64,000 bases of DNA from Prochlorococcus sp. AG-363-M21 (lineage in GTDB: Bacteria; Cyanobacteriota; Cyanobacteriia; PCC-6307; Cyanobiaceae). Both the position numbers and the translations under genes were made by a program. Of this stretch, positions 34,995-45,430 are shown piece by piece (position 1 is the first letter of the stretch; every line of letters starts with the position of its first letter). The stretch spans positions 1-64,000 of the forward strand of contig QCFU01000001.1 of assembly GCA_003278305.1 (NCBI GenBank), read 5' to 3'. The notes under the pieces were generated by a model that did not search any database, had not been told where the DNA came from, and worked only from the letters and a program-made list of their open reading frames with translations.

Positions 34995-35504
34995 TTAACA
35001 ACCTAAGCTATAGGAAGTACTAATACCAGTATTTGAATTAGTTCCTTTAGCTATCTCGCATAACTGTTTTTGCTGAATCCTACTTAATACAGCATCTGTA
35101 AAATCAGCTCCCTCAATATTTGAATTTGTAAATGTGCTTTCCATTAACAAAGAATTTGTAAAATTCACATTGGATAAGTCAGTTCCTTCAAATTCACTGG
35201 CATAAGCCAGTGAATCTTGCAAATTAGCTCCATGCATATCTGCATTATTTAATTTGCTGTTATTAAAAACAGCACCATTTAAATTTGCTTCACTAAAGTC
35301 TATTCCCCTTAAATCGTATTTAATAAATTCCATTCCACTTAAATCTTGACCATGCATATCTTTACTAATATTTAAATCATCTTGATTTCTGATTTCAGGT
35401 GGTCTCTTCGCCCATGAAGGCTCAGGAGACAAAAATGTTGTTATCACAAGTGTCAGTACTAGAAATACTGAATAAATTGAATTAAGAAGAGTTTTTTTAG
35501 ACAT
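34995..35504 (-). CDS. exported pentapeptide-repeat protein
   Basis: A 169-residue protein with a signal peptide (hydrophobic VFLVLTLVITTFLS, cleavage region PSWA-KRPP about residue 32). Then follow pentapeptide-type repeats A(D/N)LXX: LSGMEFIKYDLRGIDFSEANLNGAVF, NNADMHGANLQDSL, and onward to about residue 145. It would fold as a right-handed beta helix in the thylakoid lumen or periplasm. Two Cys near the C terminus (KQLCEIA and SLGC) could form a disulphide. Function unknown. Confidence 0.88.
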   Translation of the reverse strand: MSKKTLLNSIYSVFLVLTLVITTFLSPEPSWAKRPPEIRNQDDLNISKDMHGQDLSGMEFIKYDLRGIDFSEANLNGAVFNNSKLNNADMHGANLQDSLAYASEFEGTDLSNVNFTNSLLMESTFTNSNIEGADFTDAVLSRIQQKQLCEIAKGTNSNTGISTSYSLGC

Positions 35505-35570
35505 AGGAGCTAATTTGAGCCATGAGGAGTTAGTTTATTTCTTAATTATTGCAAGTTTGAGTAAAAAATT

Positions 35571-36188
35571 ATGGCAATGGCACTTCGTATTGTAATTCCT
35601 CCTCACCCATTAATAAGACATTGGTTGTCAATACTAAGAATGGACACCACCCCTCCTGCTATTTATGCCACAGCTCTCTCACAGCTAGGCAGGTGGCTGT
35701 CATATGAGGCTATAAGAGATTGGTTGCCAAATAAAACAGCTGAAATTACTACTAAATTTGGTACTACTGAAGGGAAATTAATAGACCCAACTATTCCCAT
35801 ATATGTGAAGCCAAATCTGCCTGGGGGTTTGGAGCTATGGCAAGGGGGCAGGGATCTTCTTCCAAACGCAATCTTATGCTTGGGAGAAACACCAGGCAAA
35901 ATTAAGGAAAACTCTGGAGTAATAATCTATTATGACCAAATTACAAATGGTGCGAGTCTTATAAAAATACTTAATCAATTAAGAGATCAAAATATCTCTT
36001 CATCAAGAATTAGAGTCATAACAGCATTAGCAGCATCTCCAGGTTTAACAGAAATAGGAGAAATCTTTCCTGAATTAACTATTTATGCTGGCTGTATTGA
36101 TCAAGAATTGAACAATAAGAATGAACTGATACCTGGAATAGGAAATCCAGAAGTAAGACTTAATACTATTATCACTGAACAGGACTAG
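35571..36188 (+). CDS. upp: uracil phosphoribosyltransferase homologue with altered PRPP loop
   Basis: A 205-residue protein whose N-terminal part follows UPRT (RIVIPPHPLIRHWLSILR, TTPPAIYATALSQLGRWL, IPIYVKPNLPGGLELWQGGRD). The PRPP-binding loop, DPMLATGGS in functional enzymes, reads DQITNGAS near residues 122-129, and the C-terminal uracil-site motif, usually GLGDAGDRLFGT, reads GIGNPEVRLNT near 189-199. The fold is kept but catalysis is doubtful. A new role (regulatory or structural) is possible. It is divergent from the pentapeptide gene. Confidence 0.8.
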   Translation: MAMALRIVIPPHPLIRHWLSILRMDTTPPAIYATALSQLGRWLSYEAIRDWLPNKTAEITTKFGTTEGKLIDPTIPIYVKPNLPGGLELWQGGRDLLPNAILCLGETPGKIKENSGVIIYYDQITNGASLIKILNQLRDQNISSSRIRVITALAASPGLTEIGEIFPELTIYAGCIDQELNNKNELIPGIGNPEVRLNTIITEQD

Positions 36189-36213
36189 TATTAGATGAGG
36201 ATATAAAATTACT

Positions 36214-36513
36214 ATGGATCAATATCGAGACTCACAAACAAATACATTGGGATCTTTAATAAGTGGAGCTGTGATTGGAGCAGCTGGCTTAGCATGGTGG
36301 CTTTTTTCGGAAGCGGAAAAAAGACAACAAACAAGAAAGCAAAGAGCTATGTTATATGCTCCGAGAATTCAAGATGGGTCAGAAGCTCTTGAATCATCAT
36401 CAGCAAATTTAGGATCAATAAAAAGTGACAACCTTGAAGAACGAGTAGAGCAACTTAATAATGCAATAGCAGATGTAAGAAGACAGTTAGAAGAGTTAGG
36501 TGAAACAAAATAG
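36214..36513 (+). CDS. small membrane-anchored coiled-coil protein
   Basis: A 99-residue protein with one predicted membrane helix (residues about 13-31: LGSLISGAVIGAAGLAWWLF), a basic stretch (KRQQTRKQR) and a C-terminal amphipathic helix (NLEERVEQLNNAIADVRRQL) that looks like a short coiled coil. No catalytic motif. It is conserved-looking but unnamed; it lies 26 bases after the UPRT-like gene and 33 before ilvD, all on the plus strand. Confidence 0.75.
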   Translation: MDQYRDSQTNTLGSLISGAVIGAAGLAWWLFSEAEKRQQTRKQRAMLYAPRIQDGSEALESSSANLGSIKSDNLEERVEQLNNAIADVRRQLEELGETK

Positions 36514-36545
36514 TTACCAGCTAATCCAGATTTACCATTTCAATC

Positions 36546-38219
36546 ATGCTTAGATCTAGTGCCATAACACAAGGTATACAACGCTCTCCTAATAGAGCAA
36601 TGTTACGAGCTGTGGGCTTTAACGATGATGATTTTACTAAGCCTATCGTTGGAATTGCCAATGGTTATAGCACCATTACTCCGTGCAATATGGGCTTGAA
36701 TGACCTCGCATTAGAAGCAGAAGAGTCAATTAGAAAATCTGGTGCCATGCCCCAATTATTTGGGACCATTACTGTAAGTGACGGTATTTCTATGGGGACT
36801 GAAGGTATGAAGTATTCACTAGTCTCCAGGGAAGTAATTGCTGATTCCATTGAAACAGCCTGCAATGCACAAAGTATGGATGGAATACTTGCAATAGGAG
36901 GTTGCGATAAAAATATGCCAGGCGCAATGATCTCAATGGCGCGGATGAATATCCCAAGCATTTTTGTTTATGGAGGAACAATTAAACCTGGGAAGCTTAA
37001 TGGTAATGACCTTACAGTTGTAAGTGCATTTGAAGCCGTAGGGCAATTAACTAGTGGAAAGATAACAGAAAGTCAACTTACGGCCGTCGAGAAGAATTGT
37101 ATACCTGGCGCAGGTAGTTGTGGAGGAATGTTTACAGCTAACACCATGTCAGCTGCTATAGAAACTATGGGTTTAAGTCTTCCATTCAGTTCAACTATGT
37201 CAGCTGAAGATCATGAAAAAGTACTTAACGCTAGAAAAAGTGCTGAAGTTCTTGTTAAAGCAATACACAATGACATAAGGCCTCATGACATTCTCACGAA
37301 AGAAGCATTTGAAAACGCCATATCCGTTGTAATGGCTATTGGTGGATCAACAAATGCAGTATTACATCTGCTGGCAATATCCCGCTCTGCAGGTGTTCAA
37401 TTATCAATTGATGATTTCGAAAGAATCAGACAGAAGGTACCTGTTATATGCAATCTTAAACCAAGTGGTAGATATGTAACCGTCGATCTGCATGCTGCTG
37501 GAGGCATACCACAAGTGATGAAACTTTTATTAGATGCTGGGTTGCTAAATGGACAATGTCGAACTATTGAAAACAAAACAATAAATGAGGTTCTTAAGGA
37601 TATTCCTTCTAAACCCCCAGATAATCAAGATATTATAGTCCCGCTTAACAAACCAATTTATTCAACAGGTCACTTGGCAATTTTAAAAGGTAACCTTGCC
37701 ATAGAAGGATCAGTTGCAAAGATAAGTGGAGTTAAAAATCCTTGTTTAACAGGACCTGCCGTAGTTTTTGAATGCGAAGAAGACTGTTTAAAGGCTATTC
37801 TTGATAAACAAATTAATCCCGGAGATGTTGTTGTAATAAGAAACGAAGGTCCTGTAGGGGGTCCAGGAATGCGAGAAATGCTAGCCCCTACATCTGCGAT
37901 TGTTGGCCAAGGATTAGGTGAGAAAGTTGCTCTAATTACTGATGGAAGGTTTAGCGGAGGGACCTATGGTTTAGTTATAGGTCACGTGGCCCCAGAAGCC
38001 GCAATTGGTGGCTCTATAGCTTTAGTCAAGAATGGAGATAGCATTACAGTTGATGCAAACAAAAAACTTATACAATTAAATGTAGATGATAAGGAACTCG
38101 AATTGAGACGTTTAAACTGGACAAAACCTAGACCTAAATATCAAAGCGGAGTTCTTGGCAAATATGCTCGGCTAGTAAGCAGTTCAAGTAAAGGAGCAGT
38201 AACAGATCAACCGATCTGA
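36546..38219 (+). CDS. ilvD: dihydroxy-acid dehydratase
   Basis: A 557-residue iron-sulfur dehydratase in isoleucine and valine synthesis. Seen: the cluster cysteines in [18 protein letters not shown] and [40 protein letters not shown], the [15 protein letters not shown] block, and [21 protein letters not shown] at the C terminus. It converges with the 134-aa minus-strand gene with a 4-base gap. Normal length. Confidence 0.97.
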   Translation: MLRSSAITQGIQRSPNRAMLRAVGFNDDDFTKPIVGIANGYSTITPCNMGLNDLALEAEESIRKSGAMPQLFGTITVSDGISMGTEGMKYSLVSREVIADSIETACNAQSMDGILAIGGCDKNMPGAMISMARMNIPSIFVYGGTIKPGKLNGNDLTVVSAFEAVGQLTSGKITESQLTAVEKNCIPGAGSCGGMFTANTMSAAIETMGLSLPFSSTMSAEDHEKVLNARKSAEVLVKAIHNDIRPHDILTKEAFENAISVVMAIGGSTNAVLHLLAISRSAGVQLSIDDFERIRQKVPVICNLKPSGRYVTVDLHAAGGIPQVMKLLLDAGLLNGQCRTIENKTINEVLKDIPSKPPDNQDIIVPLNKPIYSTGHLAILKGNLAIEGSVAKISGVKNPCLTGPAVVFECEEDCLKAILDKQINPGDVVVIRNEGPVGGPGMREMLAPTSAIVGQGLGEKVALITDGRFSGGTYGLVIGHVAPEAAIGGSIALVKNGDSITVDANKKLIQLNVDDKELELRRLNWTKPRPKYQSGVLGKYARLVSSSSKGAVTDQPI

Positions 38220-38223
38220 GTAG

Positions 38224-38628
38224 TTAATCTCCTATAACAATAAGGGTACGAAGCCGTCTAGCTAAAGCTTCAAGATTCAAGCCCTCTTCAGGTTGATTAC
38301 ATTTTTTACCACTTACTGAATCCATCCATAATGAATGTTTTCCATGCCAAAGAATGGGCCTATCTGGAAAATTATGCCACGACAGTGTAATACTTATATC
38401 TACCCCACTTTTATATAGTTCGACTTCAAGATCTCTTTCTGGATACCTTTTCCCCTCCCTATCCCTACATTGGATAAGTAATGTTAGATCTATTAGTTGA
38501 TCTTGTTGAGAGTCAATATCTGAAGGCTCAGAGTTATTTATAACAGAGTGAATCCATGGTTTATCACTCTGGTCTGCAGCCAGGGCTACAACAGATAACA
38601 AGTCATCAATAGGATTATGTGTATGCAA
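38224..38628 (-). CDS. conserved hypothetical protein (134 aa)
   Basis: A 134-residue soluble protein, TTG start at 38628 (HTHNPIDDLLSVVALAADQ), with an acidic N-terminal half and a C-terminal region carrying WHNFPDRPILWHGKHSLWMD and LEALARRLRTLIV. I recognise no named family; it looks like a picocyanobacterial core hypothetical. It overlaps the CIA30 gene by 14 bases, so it is probably translated from the same mRNA. Confidence 0.7.
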   Translation of the reverse strand: MHTHNPIDDLLSVVALAADQSDKPWIHSVINNSEPSDIDSQQDQLIDLTLLIQCRDREGKRYPERDLEVELYKSGVDISITLSWHNFPDRPILWHGKHSLWMDSVSGKKCNQPEEGLNLEALARRLRTLIVIGD

Positions 38629-39169
38629 CTATAGAGGTTAATGAAATTTTTATAGGTCCAGGAATAAATTTGGTATTTAATTTACCAGAAATTCCAAATT
38701 TAGAATAAAGCAATTGAAACTGATTAATACTTGCCTTATTAAAAGACAAAGGCAAAGGAACACGTTTTGCTCGAATATTAGGTTCAAGAGTTGTAAATGG
38801 AATCTTGATATGAGTACTTCCAGTTTCGTTTGTTTGAAATTCAACAATCCATCGTAAACCTCTTGAAAAAAAATCTGCAATACCACCACGATTACCTAAG
38901 CAAGAAATAGCAAGTTTTAAATTTTTACCTTGACCATAAACAATAATTTCTATGCCTTTAAAAGATGATAGGTCTAACGGAGGCGTAATCAAAGGTGACT
39001 TACAACTTATAAATCCACCGTTTTTCTCTACAACTAATCCTTCTAGAGATAAACCGTCAGTTGTTGTATTGGTATTAGCTGTACTGTTCCCACCCATAAT
39101 TGTGTCATTGACGCAAACCCACTGACACTTCAGTAGAGTGGATGTTAGGTCAAGTTTACTTGATTCCAC
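38615..39169 (-). CDS. CIA30-domain protein (complex I intermediate-associated type)
   Basis: A 184-residue beta-sandwich protein (GTG start at 39169) with CQWVCVNDTIMGGNSTANT near residue 14, then GGFISCKSPL and a C-terminal FTTLEPNIRAKRVPLPLSF. The VNDTIMGG element is characteristic of the CIA30 family, which in cyanobacteria occurs both alone and fused to epimerases. A role in complex assembly (NDH-1 or photosystems) is possible but unproven. It is followed by an overlapping hypothetical gene. Confidence 0.88.
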   Translation of the reverse strand: MESSKLDLTSTLLKCQWVCVNDTIMGGNSTANTNTTTDGLSLEGLVVEKNGGFISCKSPLITPPLDLSSFKGIEIIVYGQGKNLKLAISCLGNRGGIADFFSRGLRWIVEFQTNETGSTHIKIPFTTLEPNIRAKRVPLPLSFNKASINQFQLLYSKFGISGKLNTKFIPGPIKISLTSIVAYT

Positions 39170-39232
39170 ATGACTAACGAGTAGTTAAAAAAATAGCAGA
39201 TTAATAGCTTTATTTGTTCTAAATCAAAACTA

Positions 39233-39940
39233 TTATTCAACACTATCTTTATCTGCAAGTATTAATATATTAGAGGCAGGGTCAATTAATTTAGCCGGTG
39301 TACGAGAAGATTTTTCGTTTGGATCTAAAAGCCTTTGTAAGGCTATTTTTTTCCCTTTTCCGCTAACTAAAAAAATAATTTTAGAAGACGCATTAATACA
39401 AGGTGCTGTAAGGGTTATTCGATCAGTACCTTTGCCTGCTGAAACAGTAGTTATACTCTCTTTTACATTCAATGAATCAGACTGAGGAAAAAGAGAAGCT
39501 GTGTGACCATCATCTCCTAAACCAAGTAGCGTCAGATCGAATAGTGGGAAAGAATCACCACATACCGTTTCTATCAAAAGTGAAAATTCAACAGCGCATT
39601 CTGCTGGCGTTAGACATTTGTCTACAGGTACTTCATAAAACCTAGCTTTCGTAGCCAATCCAGATGATAGCAATGAGTTTTTCAACATTAAAGCATTACT
39701 ATCCTTATGGTTTGAGGGGACCCATCTTTCGTCTCCTAAAAAAATGTCAACCTTTTCCCAAGGCAATATCTGATCTTTGAGTATATGATAGGTTTTGCAG
39801 GGAGTGGATCCTCCTGAAAGAGCTATGTGGCATCTTTCTTTCTTTTGAAGAACTGACTTAATTAGATTTGAAATAATCAAGGCAGCTTCGCGAGCCAAAT
39901 CATCTGAATTATTTAGAACTTTTAATTCATAGGTACTCAT
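39233..39940 (-). CDS. pgl: 6-phosphogluconolactonase
   Basis: A 235-residue enzyme (DevB type) hydrolysing 6-phosphogluconolactone in the oxidative pentose phosphate pathway. Seen: CHIALSGGSTPCKTYHIL, VDIFLGDERWVPSNHKDSNALM, and DLTLLGLGDDGHTASLFPQS with the catalytic motif. It follows gnd by 9 bases on the same strand, so the second and third pathway enzymes are co-transcribed. Confidence 0.96.
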   Translation of the reverse strand: MSTYELKVLNNSDDLAREAALIISNLIKSVLQKKERCHIALSGGSTPCKTYHILKDQILPWEKVDIFLGDERWVPSNHKDSNALMLKNSLLSSGLATKARFYEVPVDKCLTPAECAVEFSLLIETVCGDSFPLFDLTLLGLGDDGHTASLFPQSDSLNVKESITTVSAGKGTDRITLTAPCINASSKIIFLVSGKGKKIALQRLLDPNEKSSRTPAKLIDPASNILILADKDSVE

Positions 39941-39949
39941 AAACTTAAT

Positions 39950-41368
39950 CTAATCAATCCAGTCAGTATGAAATGATCCTTCTTTATCGAGACGTTCATA
40001 CCCGTGGGAGCCAAAGCAATCTCTCATTGCTTGAACAAGGTTCTGTGGCAATCTGGAAGTCCTATAACTATTTAAATAATCCAGAGTGCTACTTAAACAA
40101 GGCACAGGTATTCCAGCAAGAGCAGCATTTGAGACTATTAGCGAAAGTCCTTTTAAACGCCTATTTATTTGAGCACTAAACCATGGATCAAGAAGTAAAC
40201 TTATTAAAGATCCATTGTTGTTGTATGCCTCTTGAATTCTTTTTAAAAGAGTTGACCTAATAATGCAACCTCCCTTCCATATTTGAGCTATAGACTGCAT
40301 ATTTAAATCATAATTATGCTCTTTAGATGCTAGTTGTAGTATGTCTATCCCTTGGGCATAGCTAGAAATAGTTGATAATACAACAGCATCAGTTAAGTAT
40401 TCCCGAAATTGACTATCTTTGAAGAATTCTAGATTACCGTCTTTTGGGTTTGAAAGGATTTTTTCCGCTCTAATTCTGTTAGATTTCATAGAGCTAAGAA
40501 CACGTGCATTTAAAGAAGCGTAAATTGTTGGAACAGCAGCACCAAGCTTTAATGCACTAACTACCGTCCACAAACCTGTTCCTTTCTGACCGGCTTTATC
40601 CATAATATTTTCTACCAGATCTGTATTGTCTAGTGGATCTTTAGTAAGTAGACATTGTTGAGTAATTTCAACTAAATAGGAAGATAATTCCTCTGTAGAA
40701 TTCCAATAGGCGAATAATTCAGCTATTTCTTTACAGCTATCACCCGAACCACGCTTCATTAAATCATAAGCCTCAGAAAGTATCTGCTCTATTCCATATT
40801 CAATTCCATTATGTACTGTTTTAACAAAGTGTCCTGAACCTCCCGGACCTATGTATGTCACACAAGGGCCATCGTCAACTTGTGCTGCCATCTTTTGTAA
40901 AAGGCTTTCAATTTGATCGTATGAAGATCTTGTTCCACCAGGCATCATACTAGGACCTTCATATGCACCCTTAGCTCCTCCTGAAACACCCATTCCTATA
41001 TAGCCAAAACTTTGTTTTTCTAATTCAGAGACTCTTCTTTCAGTATCTGAATAAAGGGAGTTTCCACCATCTATCAATAAATCACCTTGTTCAAGATAAG
41101 GTGAAATTTGCTTTATAACAGCATCAATAGGATTGCCTGCTTTTACCATCATTAAAATTCGTCTAGGTCTATCTAATTTTTCGACAAATTCCTTAAGATC
41201 TATCGCCCCTTCTATATTCTTTCCTTTTGCTCTACCATTTAGAAATTCCTCTGTCTTAGCAAAAGTCCTGTTATAAACAACACTCGAAAAGCCATTTCTT
41301 TCTGCATTGAGAACGAGGTTCTCACCCATAACACCAAGACCTATTAAGCCAAAATGAGCCTTGGACAT
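39950..41368 (-). CDS. gnd: 6-phosphogluconate dehydrogenase
   Basis: A 472-residue decarboxylating NADP enzyme producing ribulose 5-phosphate. Seen: FGLIGLGVMGENLVLNAERNGF (dinucleotide motif), DGGNSLYSDT, GMGVSGGAKGAYEGPSMMPGG, the catalytic HNGIEYGIEQ region, MDKAGQKGTGLWT, and the C-terminal DCFGSHGYERLDKEGSFHTDW. The ATG at 41368 follows a 108-base gap from glgC. It precedes pgl by 9 bases. Confidence 0.98.
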   Translation of the reverse strand: MSKAHFGLIGLGVMGENLVLNAERNGFSSVVYNRTFAKTEEFLNGRAKGKNIEGAIDLKEFVEKLDRPRRILMMVKAGNPIDAVIKQISPYLEQGDLLIDGGNSLYSDTERRVSELEKQSFGYIGMGVSGGAKGAYEGPSMMPGGTRSSYDQIESLLQKMAAQVDDGPCVTYIGPGGSGHFVKTVHNGIEYGIEQILSEAYDLMKRGSGDSCKEIAELFAYWNSTEELSSYLVEITQQCLLTKDPLDNTDLVENIMDKAGQKGTGLWTVVSALKLGAAVPTIYASLNARVLSSMKSNRIRAEKILSNPKDGNLEFFKDSQFREYLTDAVVLSTISSYAQGIDILQLASKEHNYDLNMQSIAQIWKGGCIIRSTLLKRIQEAYNNNGSLISLLLDPWFSAQINRRLKGLSLIVSNAALAGIPVPCLSSTLDYLNSYRTSRLPQNLVQAMRDCFGSHGYERLDKEGSFHTDWID

Positions 41369-41468
41369 CGATAAAATAGTAATAACTTGTGTAAGTGTGA
41401 CTAAGACTTAGAAAATTTGCTGGGAAATAGAGATAAATGTCAGGAATAAAAAATGCTAATAAACCAAA

Positions 41469-41489
41469 AACAATAATTAAATTATTGTT
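41469..41489 (-). terminator. terminator of glgC
   Basis: AACAATAAT and ATTATTGTT (41469-41477 and 41481-41489) form a 9-bp stem with a 3-base loop that covers the glgC stop codon. Read on the minus strand it is followed by a T-rich run (TTTGGTTT). It has an AT-rich stem, so it is weaker than the fba one. Confidence 0.6.
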
Positions 41490-42772
41490 CCATCTGAAAT
41501 TGTGGCGTTTTTTACAACTACGACAATGCCATTTCGAATATAAAAACCTTCATCAGGTCTATCTGCTTCTTCAACTCGATCCTTATTTATTATTGTGACC
41601 TTATTACCAATTCTGGTGTTCTTATCAAGTATTGCTCTTTTTACGGTAGTACCCTGACCAACACCCAAAGGGATTCCTCCTCCTGATCTCAAGGCTGTTC
41701 TTTCCTCAGCAGATTCAAAAAAGTCGGAACCCATAACGAGTGTATCTTTGAGCACCACATCACCTTCAATGCGACTCCTTACACCCAGAACACAGTGATT
41801 AATACTGCAAGCCTTAAGAATAGAACCTTCACCTACAATTGAATTTATAATTTGCGCATCAACAAGTTTAGAAGGGGGCAAATACCTAGGCCTTGTGTAA
41901 ATAGGAAATTTCTCATCATAAAAGCTAAAAGGAGGAGTAGGTTGTTGAGTTAATGCAAGATTAGATTCAAAAAAAGCTCCTATGGTGCCAATATCTTCCC
42001 AATAATCATCGAAAACATAGCTTTGCAGTGAATCTCCTTGCCTAAGGGCTTCTGGAATGACTTCTTTCCCAAAATCTGTATGTTCAGGATTTTTATTCAA
42101 TAAATCAAAAAGTGTAGACCTACTAAAAACGTAAATACCCATAGAGGCTAGGTATGGTCGCTCTCTAGCAGAATCTGCACTTAGTCCAAAACGAGAGGTA
42201 TCGACAGCCATAGCTTTCAGTGCATCACCTGTAGGCTTTTCACTAAATTCTTTAATAACGCCCTTTGAATCCGTACGCATCAAACCAAAACCTTCTGCTT
42301 GTGCTTGATCAACAGGAAGAGCAGCTACAGTAAGATCTGCTCCAGTAGACCTGTGATGATCAACAAATAAGCTGTAATCCATTCGATAAAGTTGGTCACC
42401 AGAAAGTATTAAGTATTCATCTACATCCCATTCCTGAAAAATCCACTGGTATTTTCTTACTGCATCTGCCGTACCCTCAAACCAGGATGGACTGTCTGGA
42501 GTCTGTTGAGCTGCTAAGACCTCTACAAAACCTTGAGCGAAGGGGGCACTGAGATTATAGGTCTGTGAAATATGTCTATTTAAGGATGCACTATTGAATT
42601 GGGTCAAAACGTACATTTTATTAATGCCCGAATTAATGCAATTACTGATAGGTATATCAATAAGTCTATATTTTCCTGCTAATGGAACTGCAGGCTTGGC
42701 CCTCATTTTTGTCAAAGGATAAAGCCTAGATCCTTTCCCACCGCCTAAGATGATGGCCAACACACGCTTCAT
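41477..42772 (-). CDS. glgC: glucose-1-phosphate adenylyltransferase
   Basis: A 431-residue ADP-glucose pyrophosphorylase, the committed step of glycogen synthesis. Seen: [26 protein letters not shown] (nucleotide and Lys sites), the [19 protein letters not shown] block, [23 protein letters not shown], and a C-terminal left-handed helix with [18 protein letters not shown]. Cyanobacterial forms are activated by 3-phosphoglycerate. It stands upstream of gnd. Confidence 0.97.
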   Translation of the reverse strand: MKRVLAIILGGGKGSRLYPLTKMRAKPAVPLAGKYRLIDIPISNCINSGINKMYVLTQFNSASLNRHISQTYNLSAPFAQGFVEVLAAQQTPDSPSWFEGTADAVRKYQWIFQEWDVDEYLILSGDQLYRMDYSLFVDHHRSTGADLTVAALPVDQAQAEGFGLMRTDSKGVIKEFSEKPTGDALKAMAVDTSRFGLSADSARERPYLASMGIYVFSRSTLFDLLNKNPEHTDFGKEVIPEALRQGDSLQSYVFDDYWEDIGTIGAFFESNLALTQQPTPPFSFYDEKFPIYTRPRYLPPSKLVDAQIINSIVGEGSILKACSINHCVLGVRSRIEGDVVLKDTLVMGSDFFESAEERTALRSGGGIPLGVGQGTTVKRAILDKNTRIGNKVTIINKDRVEEADRPDEGFYIRNGIVVVVKNATISDGTII

Positions 42773-42884
42773 TAAGACTCTTTAATCCTATTAAATTAAA
42801 ACTTACTAGATTATGGGATTTAAATTTGAATGAATAGACACTTACAAGACATTAATAAGTAAAATTTAACTTAATTGAAATGAG

Positions 42885-44192
42885 TTATTCATCTTTTGGC
42901 TTAGTCAAGTTAAAAATCTTTTCTACAACGTTTAAAGACTCTTTACGTTCTGAACTTGTTTGTGGTGAACGTAAGGAAGTTACAGGAGCATGAAGAATTT
43001 TATTAATAATCCCCTTGGATAAGGCTTCAACAACTTTTCTTTCTCTTGCTGAGAAATCAGGTCCCATTCTACTTAAAGCCTTTTGAAGTTCTTCTTTTCT
43101 AATGCTCTCTAAACTTGACCTTAAAAGGTTAATTATTGGCACTGCCTCAAGGCTATCCCACCATTCAAGAAAAATTTGTCCTTCTTCAATTACTAGTTTT
43201 TCTGCTTCTATCGCAAGTTTTTGCCTGGCTTCTTGATTTCTTGAAACGACTTCCTGTAAATCATCTACATCATGAGATTCAATTCCTGTTAAACCATCAA
43301 CATCTGATGAAATATTTCTAGGAACTCCAATATCTATTAAGCGTAATAACGATTGTCGATTTAGTTTATTTAATCTGCAGGAATCAATTATGGGCTTATC
43401 TGTTGATGTGCTCGTAAAAACTAATGATGAGTTAGATAGACAATTGTCAAGTTCATCTAGCAAACAACATTTAATACTTAAATCAGGAAATTCGTTAGCA
43501 AGTTTTTGTGCTCTGGTTAATGTTCTATTCAACAAAACCAATTCCGAACAACCCTTGGATTGCAAATGTTGAAGTAGTAAGCGACTCATTTTGCCTGCAC
43601 CTACTACAGAAACTTTTTCTGGTTCTAGAGATACAAGTTGATCTCTACCTTGTGATTGACCTAATTTTAATTGAGCTAACTCCACTGCTGCAGAACTTAT
43701 AGAAACTGCTCCTGTGCCTAGATTTGTCTCGCTTCTAACTCTTTTACCTGTACTTACAGCTTGTGTTAATAAACGATTTAAAATAGGTCCCATAGATTGA
43801 TTCTCTTGACCTAACCGAATCATTTTTTTAACTTGTGAAAGTATTTGCCCTTCACCTATAACAAGACTATCTAGACCTGCTGAAACTTTCATAAGATGAT
43901 TCACAGCTTCGGAATGCTGATAAGCAAACAAATGTGGAATCAACTCGTTTTCTTCTAAGCCAGAATAAGATTGCAAAAACTGATTAATTGTATTTACTCC
44001 TTCATCAGAATCTTTAACTAAAGAATAAATCTCTAAACGATTGCATGTACTTAAGATAGAAACTTCTAATATTACATCTTTAGATTTTAAATTCTCAAAA
44101 GTTAGATTAATGTTTTCTTCTGAGATACTTAGTTTTTCTCGGACTTCTACAGGTGCCGTCCGATGACTAAGTCCGACGACAACAATGTTCAT
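42885..44192 (-). CDS. hemA: glutamyl-tRNA reductase
   Basis: A 435-residue enzyme reducing glutamyl-tRNA to glutamate semialdehyde, first committed step to haem and chlorophyll. Seen: MNIVVVGLSHRTAPVEVREKLS, the catalytic Cys in LSTCNRLEIYSLV, GEGQILSQVKK, KVSVVGAGKMSRLLLQHL (NADPH motif), and a C-terminal dimerisation helix. It follows glpX by 32 bases, so the two may share a transcript. Confidence 0.97.
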   Translation of the reverse strand: MNIVVVGLSHRTAPVEVREKLSISEENINLTFENLKSKDVILEVSILSTCNRLEIYSLVKDSDEGVNTINQFLQSYSGLEENELIPHLFAYQHSEAVNHLMKVSAGLDSLVIGEGQILSQVKKMIRLGQENQSMGPILNRLLTQAVSTGKRVRSETNLGTGAVSISSAAVELAQLKLGQSQGRDQLVSLEPEKVSVVGAGKMSRLLLQHLQSKGCSELVLLNRTLTRAQKLANEFPDLSIKCCLLDELDNCLSNSSLVFTSTSTDKPIIDSCRLNKLNRQSLLRLIDIGVPRNISSDVDGLTGIESHDVDDLQEVVSRNQEARQKLAIEAEKLVIEEGQIFLEWWDSLEAVPIINLLRSSLESIRKEELQKALSRMGPDFSARERKVVEALSKGIINKILHAPVTSLRSPQTSSERKESLNVVEKIFNLTKPKDE

Positions 44193-44224
44193 AAAGCAGT
44201 CACCAAATAATTAACTAGGTATTA

Positions 44225-45229
44225 TCAATTCAATGAAATGCTTTTTGCATCATCATTGATATGGATTGTATTTGTAAACCTAGCTGTATTATCCAAGGTG
44301 CTAATTACAAGACTACTTGTACGGGTACAATCATTTTCAAATTTAACTCCATTAAAAAGAAGACCATCGGTTATTCCACTTCCTGCAAAAACTACATTTT
44401 CTCCTGAGGCCAACTCATTAGCTTCATATATTTTGTCTATATCTGTTATTCCCATTTCATTAAGACGAGTAATATTTCCTTCTTTAGTGTAATCAGCCCA
44501 TTCGGAAGTCATTGCAATAGCTGGATCATAAACCAATTGTCCTTGGAAATGACCTCCTAATGCCCTCATTGCGGCCGCCGAAATAACTCCTTCAGGAGCA
44601 GCTCCAATACCCATTAAACAATGAGTTCCTGTACCAGCAAAACCACAAGCGATAGCTGCTTGAACATCGCCATCAGATATAGGCTGTACTCTTGCTCCAG
44701 TAGAACGAATCTCTGATATTAAATCTTTATGCCTAGCTCTATCCATTACCACAATTGTTAATTCATCTACTGCTAGACCGAGACAATCGGACAGAATTTT
44801 TATATTTTTTGTAGCAGTATTTGAAATATCAACTTTACCTTTAGCAGCCGGCGGAGCAGCTAATTTTTTCATATAAAAATCTGGCGCGTTAAAAAGACCA
44901 CCACGGTCTGAGGCTGCTAACACAGCCATAGATCCTCTTTGGCTGTTTGCACAAAGATTTGTGCCTTCACAGGGATCAACGGCGAAATCTACCCCAGGTC
45001 CAGAGCCACTACCAACTTCTTCACCGATGAAAAGCATTGGAGCTTCATCCCTTTCACCTTCTCCAATAACAATGCGACCTTGCATTTCAATTAATCCCAT
45101 GCGTGTACGCATAGCTTCAACTGCTGCTGCGTCAGCTTCATCTTTTTTACCTAAGCCTGTTAAGCGAGCAGAAGCGATTGCTGCTTGTTCAACAACCTCT
45201 AGAATTTCTTGAATTAAGGTGCGATCCAC
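44225..45229 (-). CDS. glpX: class II fructose-1,6-/sedoheptulose-1,7-bisphosphatase
   Basis: A 334-residue bifunctional phosphatase of the Calvin cycle and gluconeogenesis. Seen: [55 protein letters not shown], and [20 protein letters not shown]. This GlpX-type enzyme replaces plant-type SBPase in cyanobacteria. Two Cys lie near the active site (DPCEGTNLC). It is divergent from rpe, another Calvin gene, over 201 bases. Confidence 0.97.
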   Translation of the reverse strand: MDRTLIQEILEVVEQAAIASARLTGLGKKDEADAAAVEAMRTRMGLIEMQGRIVIGEGERDEAPMLFIGEEVGSGSGPGVDFAVDPCEGTNLCANSQRGSMAVLAASDRGGLFNAPDFYMKKLAAPPAAKGKVDISNTATKNIKILSDCLGLAVDELTIVVMDRARHKDLISEIRSTGARVQPISDGDVQAAIACGFAGTGTHCLMGIGAAPEGVISAAAMRALGGHFQGQLVYDPAIAMTSEWADYTKEGNITRLNEMGITDIDKIYEANELASGENVVFAGSGITDGLLFNGVKFENDCTRTSSLVISTLDNTARFTNTIHINDDAKSISLN

Positions 45230-45430
45230 TTGTTAGCCGTTATAAGGGAAGGATTATGCCAAAAGAACTACTTAAAAGTACTGGCATTAATGTACAAAAA
45301 TACACCATTGCAAGAACAAAAAGCTTTTGCTTTTTATGTCCTAGGCGCTGTTAACTGTATCAGTGGAAGGATATTAAGTTTAAATGTATGCATAGATTAA
45401 TAGAATCTCTAACATCCAAAACACATTCAG
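45230..45430. promoter_or_regulatory. shared divergent leader of glpX and rpe
   Basis: 201 bases between two divergent Calvin-cycle genes. It holds a small hairpin AAAAAGC-TTTT-GCTTTTT around 45318-45336. Promoters for both genes must lie here, but no specific box is strong enough to place. Confidence 0.45.

Noticed and set aside
44238-45212. Plus-strand frames of 83-84 codons opposite glpX
   Set aside because: They are Ser/Pro-rich shadows of a highly conserved gene with no domain or independent support.
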